Source: Gammaproteobacteria bacterium
Lineage (GTDB): Bacteria; Pseudomonadota; Gammaproteobacteria; Burkholderiales; Gallionellaceae
Assembly (NCBI GenBank): GCA_018813765.1
Contig: JAHJBC010000009.1
Location: 1 to 64,000 of the forward strand
Length of the DNA: 64,000 nt
Reading direction: 5' to 3'
This document shows positions 10,320 to 18,211 of the stretch, one piece after another. The notes under the pieces were generated by a model. The model saw only the letters and a list, made by a program, of their open reading frames with translations. It did not search any database and was not told the origin of the DNA. A program made the translations under genes and the position numbers. The number at the start of each line of letters is the position of its first letter. Positions within the stretch are counted from its first letter, which is position 1.

Positions 10320-10775
10320 TCAGAACTTGGTTACGCGTGCCACGCCGGCGTTCTCGATCACCCGCACCTTGTCCCCGGCCACGATCTCTTCTTCTCCCAG
10401 CGCCTGCACCACCGAGATATAGCTGCCGTCTTCCAGCTTGATCGAATATTCAGCGCCGTCTTCGCGGGTATAACCCTCTTCCGCTGCCGCGCCCACCACG
10501 CCGCCGACCACGGCGCCCAACACCCGACCGACATCGCTTGCCTTGCCTTGGCCGACCGTGCTGCCGGCGATGCCGCCGACAATGGTGCCGGCGGCAGTGC
10601 CGACCGGTGACTCGGTGCCTTCAATCTGCACCTTGTGCACGCTTTCGACCACGCCGACGCGGAAGGTCTGTACCTGGCGCACCTGGTCGCGGGTATAGAT
10701 GTCGCCGCCTTTCTCGCTCGCGCAACCGCCCAGCAGCAGGGCGCAGCCGAGCACAAGCAGATGGTTGGTTTTCAT
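10320..10775 (-). CDS. Glycine-zipper outer-membrane lipoprotein (SlyB/17-kDa-antigen type)
   Basis: A lipoprotein of 151 residues with signal peptide and lipobox LLGGC (Cys at about residue 18). A Gly-rich region, GTAAGTIVGGIAGSTVGQG and then GAVVGGVVGAAA, forms the double glycine zipper of the Rick_17kDa/SlyB group. A short beta-rich C-terminal domain follows. ATG 10775 is preferred over GTG 10784 because GAGGAG lies 8 bases upstream. It starts 12 bases after the copA stop and is probably in the same transcript, which would suggest envelope homeostasis under metal stress, though that is only contextual. Confidence 0.85.
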   Translation of the reverse strand: MKTNHLLVLGCALLLGGCASEKGGDIYTRDQVRQVQTFRVGVVESVHKVQIEGTESPVGTAAGTIVGGIAGSTVGQGKASDVGRVLGAVVGGVVGAAAEEGYTREDGAEYSIKLEDGSYISVVQALGEEEIVAGDKVRVIENAGVARVTKF

Positions 10776-10787
10776 GAGAGTCACTCC

Positions 10788-13019
10788 TCAGTTTGGGGTA
10801 TTGGAAGTCACTTGCGATTCGACGGAAGGTTTGTCCTCCATGTCCGGCGCAGGTTCCCCTGGGCGCCACTGTCTGAGCAGCAGGGCGTTACTGACCACCG
10901 AGACCGAACTCATCGCCATCGCGCCGCCCGCGATCATCGGGTTGAGCAGGCCCATCGCGGCCAGCGGGATGCCAAGCACGTTGTAGGCGAAAGCGAAGAA
11001 CAGGTTCTGGCGTATCTTGGAGAGCGTGACCTTGGACAGATCGATGGCGTCCGCCACGCTGTTGAGGTCGTTGCGCATCAGCGTGATGTCCGCGGCCTCG
11101 ATGGCGATATCGCTGCCACTCTTCATGGCGAAGCTCACGTCGGCAGCGGCCAGCGCGGGCGCATCGTTGATGCCGTCGCCGACCATTCCGACCAGCGCAT
11201 CCGGGCCTTTCAGCGAGGCGACGTATTGCGCCTTGTCCTGCGGCGACACTTCGGCGATGAAGTCGTCTATGCCCGCCTGTTGCGCAATGGCTTGCGCGGT
11301 GACCTGGTTGTCTCCGCTCAGCATCACCACGCGTATGCCCATCTCGCGCAGGCGCGCCACGGCGATGCGGCTGCTCGGACGTATCCTGTCGGCGAAGGCG
11401 ATGTAGCCGAGCAGCACCTGTCCGCGCGCGACCGCGATGACGCTTTTGCCTTGTTGTTGCAGGGCAAGAACGGAGTGATCGTCCAGCGCGACACCTTGCT
11501 GACTGACAAAGGCGGGGGAACCGAGCTGGTATGCGACACCGTCAAGTTCTGCGCTCAGTCCGCCGCCGGGCGATTCGACGAAAGCGCCGACCGGCAGCGG
11601 CATGACCGCGTGCGATCGGGCATATTCCACGATGGCGGCGGACAGCGGATGGGTGGAATGCTGTGCCAGGCTGGCCGCGATGCGCGTCAATTCGCCCACG
11701 CCGCTGGCGGCGCTGGGGCGCAGGTCGGTGAGGGCGGGCTTGCCCTCGGTCAGGGTGCCGGTCTTGTCCAGCACCAGCACGGAAAGTTTGTTCGCGCGTT
11801 CCAGCGCAGCCGCATCTTTCACCAATATTCCTTCGCGTGCGGCCAGTCCGCTGGCCACGACCACGGTGATCGGCGTCGCCAGACCCAGCGCGCAGGGGCA
11901 GGCGATGACCAGCACCGAGACCGCGTTGATGAGCGCATCGGAGAAGTTGCCTTCGCCGCTGAACCAGACGAAGAAGGTGATGGTGGCCAGCACCAGCACG
12001 ATGGGCACGAAGATGCCCGAGATCTTGTCGGCCAGACGCTGGATCGGCGCCTTGGAGCCCTGCGCCTGTTCCACCAGCCGGATCACAGCGGCCAGTTGCG
12101 TGTGGCTGCCGACGGCGGTGGCGCGGCACTTGATCATGCCCTGCTGGTTGAGCGTGGCGGTGTATACCTTGTCGTCCGCTTGCTTGGTCTGCGGCATGCT
12201 TTCGCCGGTGAGCATGCTCTCGTCCAGCGATGAAGAGCCTTCGATGATGACACCGTCCACCGGCACGTTCTCGCCGGGACGCACGATGAAGATGTCGTCC
12301 GGGCGCAGCGAACCGGCCGAGACATCCAGCACCTGACCGTCGCGTTCCACATGTGCCACCTTGGGCTGCAACTGGATCAGTTTTTCGATGGCATCGGTGG
12401 CCTTGGCCTTGGCGCGTATCTCCAGCAGTTTGCCCATCAGCACCAGCGTGATCAGCACCGCGCTGGCCTCGAAATACACCGGCTGGTGGAGGTCGAGCAG
12501 AATGATGGCGACGCTCAGGAAATAGGCCGCACTGGTGCCCAGTGCAACCAGCAGGTCCATGTTGCCGCTGCCGTGCTTGATGCTGGCCCAGGCGCCGCGA
12601 TAGAAGCGCGCACCGATCCAGAATTGCACCGGCGTCGCCAGCAGCCACTGACCCCAGGCCGGGATCATCAGGTGCACGCCGAACAGCATCAGCACCATCT
12701 CCAGCAACATCGGGGTGACGAGTCCGACCGAGATGAAGAAACGCAGTTTTTCCTGCTGGTAGGACTTGGTGCGGTCGGCCTTCTCGGCGGCGAAGTCGCG
12801 CGACACATGCGCATCGAAGCCGGTGTCGCGCACCGCCTTGATCAGCGCGTCCACATCGGTGAGTGTGGGATTGAAGGACAGGCTGGCCTTCTCGGTGGCG
12901 AGGTTCACCACCGCGGTGACTTCAGGCAATTGATTCAATGCCTTTTCCAGGCGGGATGAACAGGAGGCGCAACGCATGCCGACGATCTGCAGGTCGGCGT
13001 GATTTTCTGCTTGGGACAT
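10788..13019 (-). CDS. copA: Copper-exporting P1B-type ATPase
   Basis: Inner-membrane pump that exports Cu(I) from the cytoplasm. One N-terminal heavy-metal domain carries MRCASC (Cys17, Cys20). The transmembrane metal site is ACPCALGLATP; the phosphorylation loop is DKTGTLTEG, with STHPLSAA and GDGINDAPAL further on. The C-terminal helices carry YN and MSSVSVVSNALLL, the P1B-1 copper pattern. Length is 743 residues from ATG 13019, which lacks a clear Shine-Dalgarno. An upstream in-frame ATG at 13079 has AAGG at 5 bases and would add 20 residues, so the true start is open. Divergent from mtnP. Confidence 0.95.
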   Translation of the reverse strand: MSQAENHADLQIVGMRCASCSSRLEKALNQLPEVTAVVNLATEKASLSFNPTLTDVDALIKAVRDTGFDAHVSRDFAAEKADRTKSYQQEKLRFFISVGLVTPMLLEMVLMLFGVHLMIPAWGQWLLATPVQFWIGARFYRGAWASIKHGSGNMDLLVALGTSAAYFLSVAIILLDLHQPVYFEASAVLITLVLMGKLLEIRAKAKATDAIEKLIQLQPKVAHVERDGQVLDVSAGSLRPDDIFIVRPGENVPVDGVIIEGSSSLDESMLTGESMPQTKQADDKVYTATLNQQGMIKCRATAVGSHTQLAAVIRLVEQAQGSKAPIQRLADKISGIFVPIVLVLATITFFVWFSGEGNFSDALINAVSVLVIACPCALGLATPITVVVASGLAAREGILVKDAAALERANKLSVLVLDKTGTLTEGKPALTDLRPSAASGVGELTRIAASLAQHSTHPLSAAIVEYARSHAVMPLPVGAFVESPGGGLSAELDGVAYQLGSPAFVSQQGVALDDHSVLALQQQGKSVIAVARGQVLLGYIAFADRIRPSSRIAVARLREMGIRVVMLSGDNQVTAQAIAQQAGIDDFIAEVSPQDKAQYVASLKGPDALVGMVGDGINDAPALAAADVSFAMKSGSDIAIEAADITLMRNDLNSVADAIDLSKVTLSKIRQNLFFAFAYNVLGIPLAAMGLLNPMIAGGAMAMSSVSVVSNALLLRQWRPGEPAPDMEDKPSVESQVTSNTPN

Positions 13020-13144
13020 GGGGGAGATACTCGTGATTAGAACAGGCAAAAGATACGCCCGGGCGTCTTCCTTGTCCATCTTGACCTTGAGCAAAACGGG
13101 GTTTCCTGTTTCAATCCTGCTTCATTCAAAAAGCAGGGAAGAAC

Positions 13145-14014
13145 ATGGCTCAGGCAAGCATCGGCATCATCGGCGGCAGCGGCGTGTACGACATTGAAGG
13201 GCTTGTGAACAAGCGCTGGGAAAAGGTCGAATCGTCTTTTGGTGAACCGTCGGACGAACTGCTGTTCGGCGAGCTCAACGGCGTCAAGCTGGCCTTTTTG
13301 CCCAGACACGGCCGAGGCCACAAGATACCGCCGTCCGAGATCAACTTCCGCGCCAACATCGACGTACTGAAAAGGGTAGGGGTGACGGATGTCATCTCGG
13401 TCAGCGCGGTCGGCTCCCTGCGCGAACACTTGCCGCCCGGCACCTTCGTCATCGTCGACCAGTTCATCGACCGCACCTTCGCGCGCGAAAAATCCTTCTT
13501 CGGTACCGGCCTCGTAGCGCATGTCTCAATGGCGCATCCGGTGTGCAAGCGTTTGGGCGACCACATCGAAGCAGCGGCGAAGGAAGCCAACATCAATGCC
13601 CTGCGCGGCGGCACCTACCTGGTCATGGAAGGCCCGCAGTTCAGCAGCCTCGCCGAGTCCGAGCTGTACCGCCAATGGGGCTGCGACGTGATCGGCATGA
13701 CCAACATGCCCGAAGCCAAACTCGCCCGCGAAGCCGAGCTGTGTTACGCCACCGTCGCCATGGTCACCGACTACGACTGCTGGCACCCCGACCACGACGA
13801 CGTGACTGTGGAGCAGATCATCAAGGTGCTGCTGGCCAACGCCGACAAGGCCAAGACGCTGGTGAAACACCTCGTGCCGCATGTCGGCCACGATGCCAAG
13901 GCTTGCGACTGCGGCTGCCGCAGCGCGCTGCAATATGCCCTCATCACCGCGCCGGAAGCGCGCGATGCGGCGATGAAGAAGAAGCTGCAAGCGATAGCTG
14001 GGCGGGTGTTGTAA
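13145..14014 (+). CDS. mtnP: S-methyl-5'-thioadenosine phosphorylase
   Basis: Phosphorolyses methylthioadenosine, a by-product of polyamine and related SAM chemistry, to adenine and methylthioribose-1-phosphate. The 289-residue protein shows the family's phosphate and nucleoside-binding blocks: GGSGVYDIEG near the start, RHGRGHKIPPSEINFRANI, MEGPQFSSLAESELYR and MTNMPEAKLAREAE. The related methylthioinosine phosphorylases cannot be excluded. A GGGAAG site precedes the ATG. It is followed by a FucA-like aldolase and apt (which would recapture the adenine), and mtnA lies 2.6 kb downstream, consistent with a complete salvage route. Confidence 0.93.
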   Translation: MAQASIGIIGGSGVYDIEGLVNKRWEKVESSFGEPSDELLFGELNGVKLAFLPRHGRGHKIPPSEINFRANIDVLKRVGVTDVISVSAVGSLREHLPPGTFVIVDQFIDRTFAREKSFFGTGLVAHVSMAHPVCKRLGDHIEAAAKEANINALRGGTYLVMEGPQFSSLAESELYRQWGCDVIGMTNMPEAKLAREAELCYATVAMVTDYDCWHPDHDDVTVEQIIKVLLANADKAKTLVKHLVPHVGHDAKACDCGCRSALQYALITAPEARDAAMKKKLQAIAGRVL

Positions 14015-14019
14015 CGATT

Positions 14020-14101
14020 CACCCCCATCCTGACCTTCCCCCTGCGAGGGGGAAGGAACATTCCCTCCCCCTCGCAGGGGGAGGGCTTAGGGTGGGGGTA
14101 G
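14020..14101. repeat. C/G-rich palindromic repeat between mtnP and the aldolase
   Basis: The outer arms CACCCCCATCC and GGGTGGGGGT enclose two hairpins, CTTCCCCCTGCGAGGGGGAAG and CCCTCCCCCTCGCAGGGGGAGGG. It belongs to the same loose family as 17621-17662, 55484-55524 and the right part of 717-832. It sits within the apparent mtnP operon. Confidence 0.7.
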
Positions 14102-14118
14102 AAATTAAAGGGTATCGA

Positions 14119-14757
14119 ATGACCGAACAACAATTACGTACAGAGTTGCTGCAAACCTCCCGCCGCATGGTCGACCTCGGCCTCAATCGCGGCACGGCAG
14201 GCAATGCCTCGGTGCGCTGCGGCAACGACATCCTCATCACCCCCTCCGCCTTGCCGGTCGCCGAGATGATCGAGCAGGACCTGGTGCTGATCGACAAGGA
14301 AGGGAAAGTACTGCAAGGCCGCAAACCCTCCAGCGAGTGGCGCTTCCACTGCGACATCTTCAATGCCCGCCCCGAGATCGGCGCCGTGCTGCACATGCAT
14401 TCCACCTACGCCACCACCATCGCCTGCCTGGGCAAAGACGTGCCCGCCGTCCACTACCACATCGCCATCGCGGGTGGCGACACTATCCGCTGCACGCCTT
14501 ACACCATCTTCGGCGAACAGAACCTCTCCGACCTTGCGCTGGAAGCGCTGCGTGACCGCAAGGCCTGCCTGCTCGGCAACCACGGCATGATCGCACTGGG
14601 CAAAGACCTCAACGATGCGCTGTCTGTTGCGCACGAGGTCGAGTACCTGTGCGAGATCTACTGGCGGGCGTTGGCGGTGGGGGAACCAAAGATACTCACC
14701 GCGCAGCAGATGCACGAGGTGAAAGCGAAGTTCGTGGAGTACAAGAAACGCAGCTAA
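14119..14757 (+). CDS. Class II aldolase, FucA type; likely methylthioribulose-1-P aldolase
   Basis: 212 residues, closely patterned on L-fuculose-1-phosphate aldolase. Catalytic Glu73 lies in PSSEWRFH, and the zinc ligands His92, His94 (HMH) and His155 (NHG) fall at the same numbers as in E. coli FucA. Having the catalytic Glu argues for an aldolase rather than the MtnB dehydratase. Between mtnP and mtnA, the likely substrate is 5-methylthioribulose-1-phosphate (or the 5-deoxy analogue), split to DHAP and an aldehyde as in the DHAP shunt of Rhodospirillum rubrum (Ald2). ATG 14119 has AAAGGG 6 bases upstream. The substrate is inferred from context only. Confidence 0.85.
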   Translation: MTEQQLRTELLQTSRRMVDLGLNRGTAGNASVRCGNDILITPSALPVAEMIEQDLVLIDKEGKVLQGRKPSSEWRFHCDIFNARPEIGAVLHMHSTYATTIACLGKDVPAVHYHIAIAGGDTIRCTPYTIFGEQNLSDLALEALRDRKACLLGNHGMIALGKDLNDALSVAHEVEYLCEIYWRALAVGEPKILTAQQMHEVKAKFVEYKKRS

Positions 14758-14778
14758 GAGCGCAGTCTGAAAATTTTC

Positions 14779-14909
14779 GTCATTCCCGCGCAGGCGGGAA
14801 TCCAGCGAAACAAATGTCCCGCGAAGCGGGCAACATTCTAAGAATTGTTTCGACCTGCTTCGCAGGAAGTGTTCGATTGCCTGGATTCCCGCCTGCGCGG
14901 GAATGACGG
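14779..14909 (-). repeat. About 120-bp palindromic repeat, copy 2 of 3
   Basis: GTCATTCCCGCGCAGGCGGG at the left and the matching inverted end at the right, with inner hairpins GTCCCGCGAAGCGGG and CCTGCTTCGCAGG. The order of the inner hairpins is inverted relative to copies 1 and 3. It fills the aldolase-apt gap. Confidence 0.75.
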
Positions 14910-14951
14910 GTTTAGAGAAAGTGCATTTGTAATTAAATACAGGAAACCACC

Positions 14952-15479
14952 ATGCCCATCAAATCCCGAGTCCGCACCGTCCCCCATTACCCCAAGCAGG
15001 GCATCATGTTCCGCGACATCACCACGGTGCTCAAAGACCCCGTCGGCCTGCGCGCCACCATCGATGAACTGGTGCGCCGCTACAAGGACGTGAAGATAGA
15101 CAAGATCGCCGGCATCGAATCGCGCGGCTTCATCCTCGGCGCACCGCTGGCCTACGCGCTCGGCATCGGCTTCGTGCCCATCCGCAAAAAAGGCAAACTG
15201 CCCGCCGAAGTCATTGGTCACGACTACGAACTCGAATACGGCACCGACCGCATCGAGATCCACACCGACGCCATCGCCAAAGGCGAGAAGGTGCTGCTGG
15301 TCGACGACCTCATCGCCACCGGCGGCACTGCCGAAGCCGCCTGCATCCTCATCGAGAAGATGGGCGGCCACGTCATCGAATGCAGTTTCATGATCGACCT
15401 GCCGGACATCGGCGGTCGCGCGCGGCTGGAGAAGCGCGGGCACAAGGTGTTTGCGTTGTGCGAGTTTGAGGGGGATTAG
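14952..15479 (+). CDS. apt: Adenine phosphoribosyltransferase
   Basis: Salvages adenine with PRPP to AMP in the cytosol. 175 residues, the normal length. The PRPP-binding motif VLLVDDLIATGGTA lies at about residues 116-129, and IAGIESRGFILGAPLA is the characteristic substrate loop region. A Shine-Dalgarno AGGAAAC precedes the ATG. Its position after mtnP fits recycling of the adenine that MtnP releases. The stop codon abuts the ATG of the following DUF4424 gene without a gap. Confidence 0.96.
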   Translation: MPIKSRVRTVPHYPKQGIMFRDITTVLKDPVGLRATIDELVRRYKDVKIDKIAGIESRGFILGAPLAYALGIGFVPIRKKGKLPAEVIGHDYELEYGTDRIEIHTDAIAKGEKVLLVDDLIATGGTAEAACILIEKMGGHVIECSFMIDLPDIGGRARLEKRGHKVFALCEFEGD

Positions 15480-16586
15480 ATGAAATACGTTTTGCTGTTC
15501 ATTTCGTTGCTTGTAGCTAATCCTTGTGTTGCGAATGACAGCATTGGCTATTTGGGTGCCGGAGGGGTCGAATTCAAAAAGACAGCGGATATTTCCATGG
15601 ATAAGGAGGTATTGACCATCTCCCGAAATCTAATTCGAGTGGAATATGAGTTTCTGAATACATCCTCAGTGCCAACTAAGGAAACCATCATTTTTCCCAT
15701 GCCCTTTTACGGGTTTGATGAGGGATGCAGTCCTCAGCACTCAGGCCAATTGGAAGGATTCAAGTTGTGGGTGGATGGAATTCCACAGGGCACATCACGT
15801 ACGGTTCGCGCAATGTTGAATGACAAAGACGTAACAAATCGATTGCGGGAACTTGGTTTTGCCGACCAAGACATCGCTGAATATCGTGGAGTGGAAGGAA
15901 ATTGCTATTCCGGTGAAACGATTTCTTCGAAAGGCGCTTTTTCAGAAAATATGCAAGTTCTAAGCAAGGAAGGGTTGGCAAATTTCGACAAGGAGGGAAG
16001 TTTTGTCTTGGCGACACCTATGTGGAAAGTGGCCTATTTCTACTCTTGGGATCAGGTGTTTCCACCAAAGACCAAGGTGCGTATCGCGCATGAATATGTA
16101 CCGTTCCAAGGTTCAATAAATGTTGGGTATGACTTTGCCAAGCCAGCCAAACTCAAGTCAACATATAGTGATCTAGTGAAAGAGTTTTGTATAACGGAGG
16201 GCACGCTTCGCGCCGGTGCTGAAATTCAGGGGAGGATTACAACAGGGTCATCCAAGATGCCTTTGGGAGGGTTGTCTGGTAGAACAGTTAAATATATTTT
16301 GACCACTGGTGCAAATTGGGCAGGGCCGATCAAGGACTTCACATTAAATTTGAAGAAGGAAAGCAAGGATGAGATTGTTTCGTTGTGCCTTGATGGAAAA
16401 CTAAAAAAACAAGATGACTTGACTATCACGTCGCACGAAAAAAACTTCACACCACGAAAAGACATTACTGCGATCTTCTTTTATGCTCCATTGAGTCACC
16501 CAATAAGCTCCGATGCATCGGGCTATAAGCCTGGTTACCGAAAGATAAAGAACCTGCCAACTGAATCAATGGGGGGTAGTAAATGA
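15480..16586 (+). CDS. Secreted DUF4424-family protein, AT-rich
   Basis: 368 residues with a signal peptide (cleavage near Ala-Asn after residue 18). The mature N terminus shows the DUF4424 pattern: GAGGVEFKKTADISMDKEVL, then an immunoglobulin-like strand set with EYEFLN and FPMPF. Cysteines are scattered through the mature protein. The gene is clearly richer in A+T than apt and mtnA on either side, which suggests acquisition. Yet it is fused into the operon: its ATG directly follows the apt stop, and its TGA overlaps the mtnA ATG (ATGA). Function unknown; no link to methionine salvage is evident. Confidence 0.8.
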   Translation: MKYVLLFISLLVANPCVANDSIGYLGAGGVEFKKTADISMDKEVLTISRNLIRVEYEFLNTSSVPTKETIIFPMPFYGFDEGCSPQHSGQLEGFKLWVDGIPQGTSRTVRAMLNDKDVTNRLRELGFADQDIAEYRGVEGNCYSGETISSKGAFSENMQVLSKEGLANFDKEGSFVLATPMWKVAYFYSWDQVFPPKTKVRIAHEYVPFQGSINVGYDFAKPAKLKSTYSDLVKEFCITEGTLRAGAEIQGRITTGSSKMPLGGLSGRTVKYILTTGANWAGPIKDFTLNLKKESKDEIVSLCLDGKLKKQDDLTITSHEKNFTPRKDITAIFFYAPLSHPISSDASGYKPGYRKIKNLPTESMGGSK

Positions 16587-17620
16587 AAGTCGAAACCCTA
16601 CGCTGGTTCAACAACCGGCTGGAAATGATAGACCAGCGCATCCTGCCCGCTGCGTTTGAATACCTGAGTTACTACACCGCGCATTCCGTGGCCGAAGGTA
16701 TTCGCAGCATGGTGGTGCGCGGTGCGCCGGCCATCGGTGTGGCGGCGGCGTATGGGGTGGCACTGGAGGCGCAGCATCTGCAGGAGAAATCTGCGGCAGA
16801 TTTCAAGACGGGCATGGAGACAGGCTTTACCGTTCTGGCTGCCAGCCGCCCTACAGCGGTGAACCTGTTCTGGGCCTTGCAGCGCATGCGCAAGGTTTGG
16901 GAAAGCGTGACGACACAGTCGCCGCAGCAGGTCGCGCAGCGCCTGCTGGCCGAGGCACACGAGATACTGGCCGAGGACATCCGCATCAACAAGGCGATGG
17001 GCGCGAACGGTGCGGCTTTGCTGAAGGACGGGGCGCGGGTGTTGACGCATTGCAATGCGGGCGCGCTGGCGACGGCGGGGTGGGGGACGGCGCTGGGGGT
17101 GTTCCGTTCTGCCGTTGAGGCGGGCAAGAAGATATCGGTCATCGTCGACGAGACGCGGCCTTTCCTGCAAGGGGCGCGACTGACAGCGTGGGAGATGGTG
17201 CAGGAGAACATCCCGGTGACGCTGATCACCGACAACATGGCCGGTCACCTGATGGCGCACGGCGAGATCGACGCGGTGGTGGTGGGTACGGACCGGGTGG
17301 CGGCCAACGGCGATGTGGCGAACAAGATCGGCACTTATATGGTGGCGGTGCTGGCCAGGCGGCACAACATCCCGTTCTATGTGGCGTGTCCGCTCTCGAC
17401 CATCGACCTCAATATCGCCTCGGGCAAGGACATCCCCATCGAGGAGCGTTCGGTAGAGGAGGTGAAAGGCTTCCGCGACTACCACTGGGCGGCGGAGGGG
17501 GTTAAGATCCGCAATCCGGCCTTCGATGTGACGCCTGCGGAGCTGGTGACGGGGTTGATCACGGAAAAGGGCGTGGTTCTGCAGCCGGATGGGCAAGGCA
17601 TCCGGAAGTTGTTCGGCTGA
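16583..17620 (+). CDS. mtnA: Methylthioribose-1-phosphate isomerase
   Basis: Isomerises 5-methylthioribose-1-phosphate to 5-methylthioribulose-1-phosphate. The 345-residue protein has the eIF2B-alpha/MtnA fold motifs: RGAPAIGVAAAYG near the start, the catalytic Cys in LTHCNAGALATAGWGTALG, VDETRPFLQGARLTAWE, the catalytic Asp in GTDRVAANGDVANKIGTY, and the conserved PSS-like segment near the end. Its ATG overlaps the stop of the DUF4424 gene. It completes the mtnP-mtnA-aldolase set. Confidence 0.95.
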   Translation: MKVETLRWFNNRLEMIDQRILPAAFEYLSYYTAHSVAEGIRSMVVRGAPAIGVAAAYGVALEAQHLQEKSAADFKTGMETGFTVLAASRPTAVNLFWALQRMRKVWESVTTQSPQQVAQRLLAEAHEILAEDIRINKAMGANGAALLKDGARVLTHCNAGALATAGWGTALGVFRSAVEAGKKISVIVDETRPFLQGARLTAWEMVQENIPVTLITDNMAGHLMAHGEIDAVVVGTDRVAANGDVANKIGTYMVAVLARRHNIPFYVACPLSTIDLNIASGKDIPIEERSVEEVKGFRDYHWAAEGVKIRNPAFDVTPAELVTGLITEKGVVLQPDGQGIRKLFG

Positions 17621-17662
17621 TTCCCCTCTCCCCAGCCCCCTCCCGCAAGGGGAGAGGGGGTG
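17621..17662. repeat. CCCCTCTCC/GGAGAGGGG inverted repeat after mtnA
   Basis: CCCCTCTCCCCAGCCCCCTC at the left, a GCAAG turn and GGGGAGAGGGGGTGG at the right. It directly follows the mtnA stop. There is no T-tract, so termination is uncertain. Related to 55484-55524 and the right end of 717-832. Confidence 0.65.
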
Positions 17663-17711
17663 GAAGCGGGCCATTCCTTAAATAGCTGTTTCCCTTAATC
17701 AAACCTTTTGG

Positions 17712-17717
17712 TACAAT
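17712..17717 (+). promoter_or_regulatory. Extended -10 promoter for the rimP-nusA-infB operon
   Basis: TACAAT preceded by TGG, which gives an extended -10 (TGnTACAAT). The -35 is weak. Transcription would start just before the attenuator-like hairpin at 17735. Confidence 0.6.
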
Positions 17718-17734
17718 CCGCGCCGTTTTCAGAT

Positions 17735-17758
17735 GGGCTTCGAGCCCGTTTTTTATTT
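17735..17758 (+). promoter_or_regulatory. rimP leader attenuator-like hairpin
   Basis: GGGCT, loop TCG, AGCCC, then GTTTTTTATTT, forming a small intrinsic terminator between the promoter and the rimP ATG. Leaders with a premature terminator are known before rimP (yhbC) in other proteobacteria. Here it would allow control of the whole nusA-infB transcript, possibly by NusA itself; that is inference. Confidence 0.7.
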
Positions 17759-17770
17759 GTGGGTACGGAT

Positions 17771-18196
17771 ATGGATGTGGCGAAGCTGGTAGAGACGACG
17801 CTGGCCGGCATGGGTTACGAGCTGGTCGATCTGGAGTTGTCCGGTCGCGGGCTGATGCGCGTGTTCATGGACAAGCCGGACGGTATCTCGGTGGAAGACT
17901 GCGAGCGTGTGAGCAACCAGCTGGTGCGTCTGTTCACGGTGGAAGGTGTTGATTATGAACGCCTTGAGGTGTCTTCGCCGGGACTGGACCGGGTCGTCAA
18001 GAAGGAAGCCGATTTCGAGCGATTTGCCGGGCAGAAGGTGCAGATCAAGGTGCGCGTGCCCATGAACGGTCGCAAGAACTTCGTCGGTATCATCGGCGAG
18101 TTGAAGGACGGAATATTGCAGTTGGATGTGGATGGCAGCCCGGTGGCAATCGAGCTGTCGAATATGGATAAGGCACGTTTGGTGCCAACGTTTTAG
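17771..18196 (+). CDS. rimP: Ribosome maturation factor RimP
   Basis: A 141-residue protein that helps mature the 30S subunit. The N-terminal domain ([20 protein letters not shown]) and the C-terminal SH3-like domain (about residues 95-140) match the family, including the central VSSPGLDR motif. ATG 17771 is chosen because the family begins just before this segment; upstream in-frame codons lie in the leader hairpin. First gene of the nusA-infB operon, ending 15 bases before nusA. Confidence 0.93.
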   Translation: MDVAKLVETTLAGMGYELVDLELSGRGLMRVFMDKPDGISVEDCERVSNQLVRLFTVEGVDYERLEVSSPGLDRVVKKEADFERFAGQKVQIKVRVPMNGRKNFVGIIGELKDGILQLDVDGSPVAIELSNMDKARLVPTF

Positions 18197-18211
18197 TTGC
18201 TGGAGATAGCG

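Noticed and set aside
14119-14757. MtnB (methylthioribulose-1-phosphate dehydratase) as identity of the class II aldolase
   Set aside because: The catalytic Glu73 and the PSSEWRFH context are those of FucA-type aldolases. The genomic place of mtnCD partners is also empty in this window.
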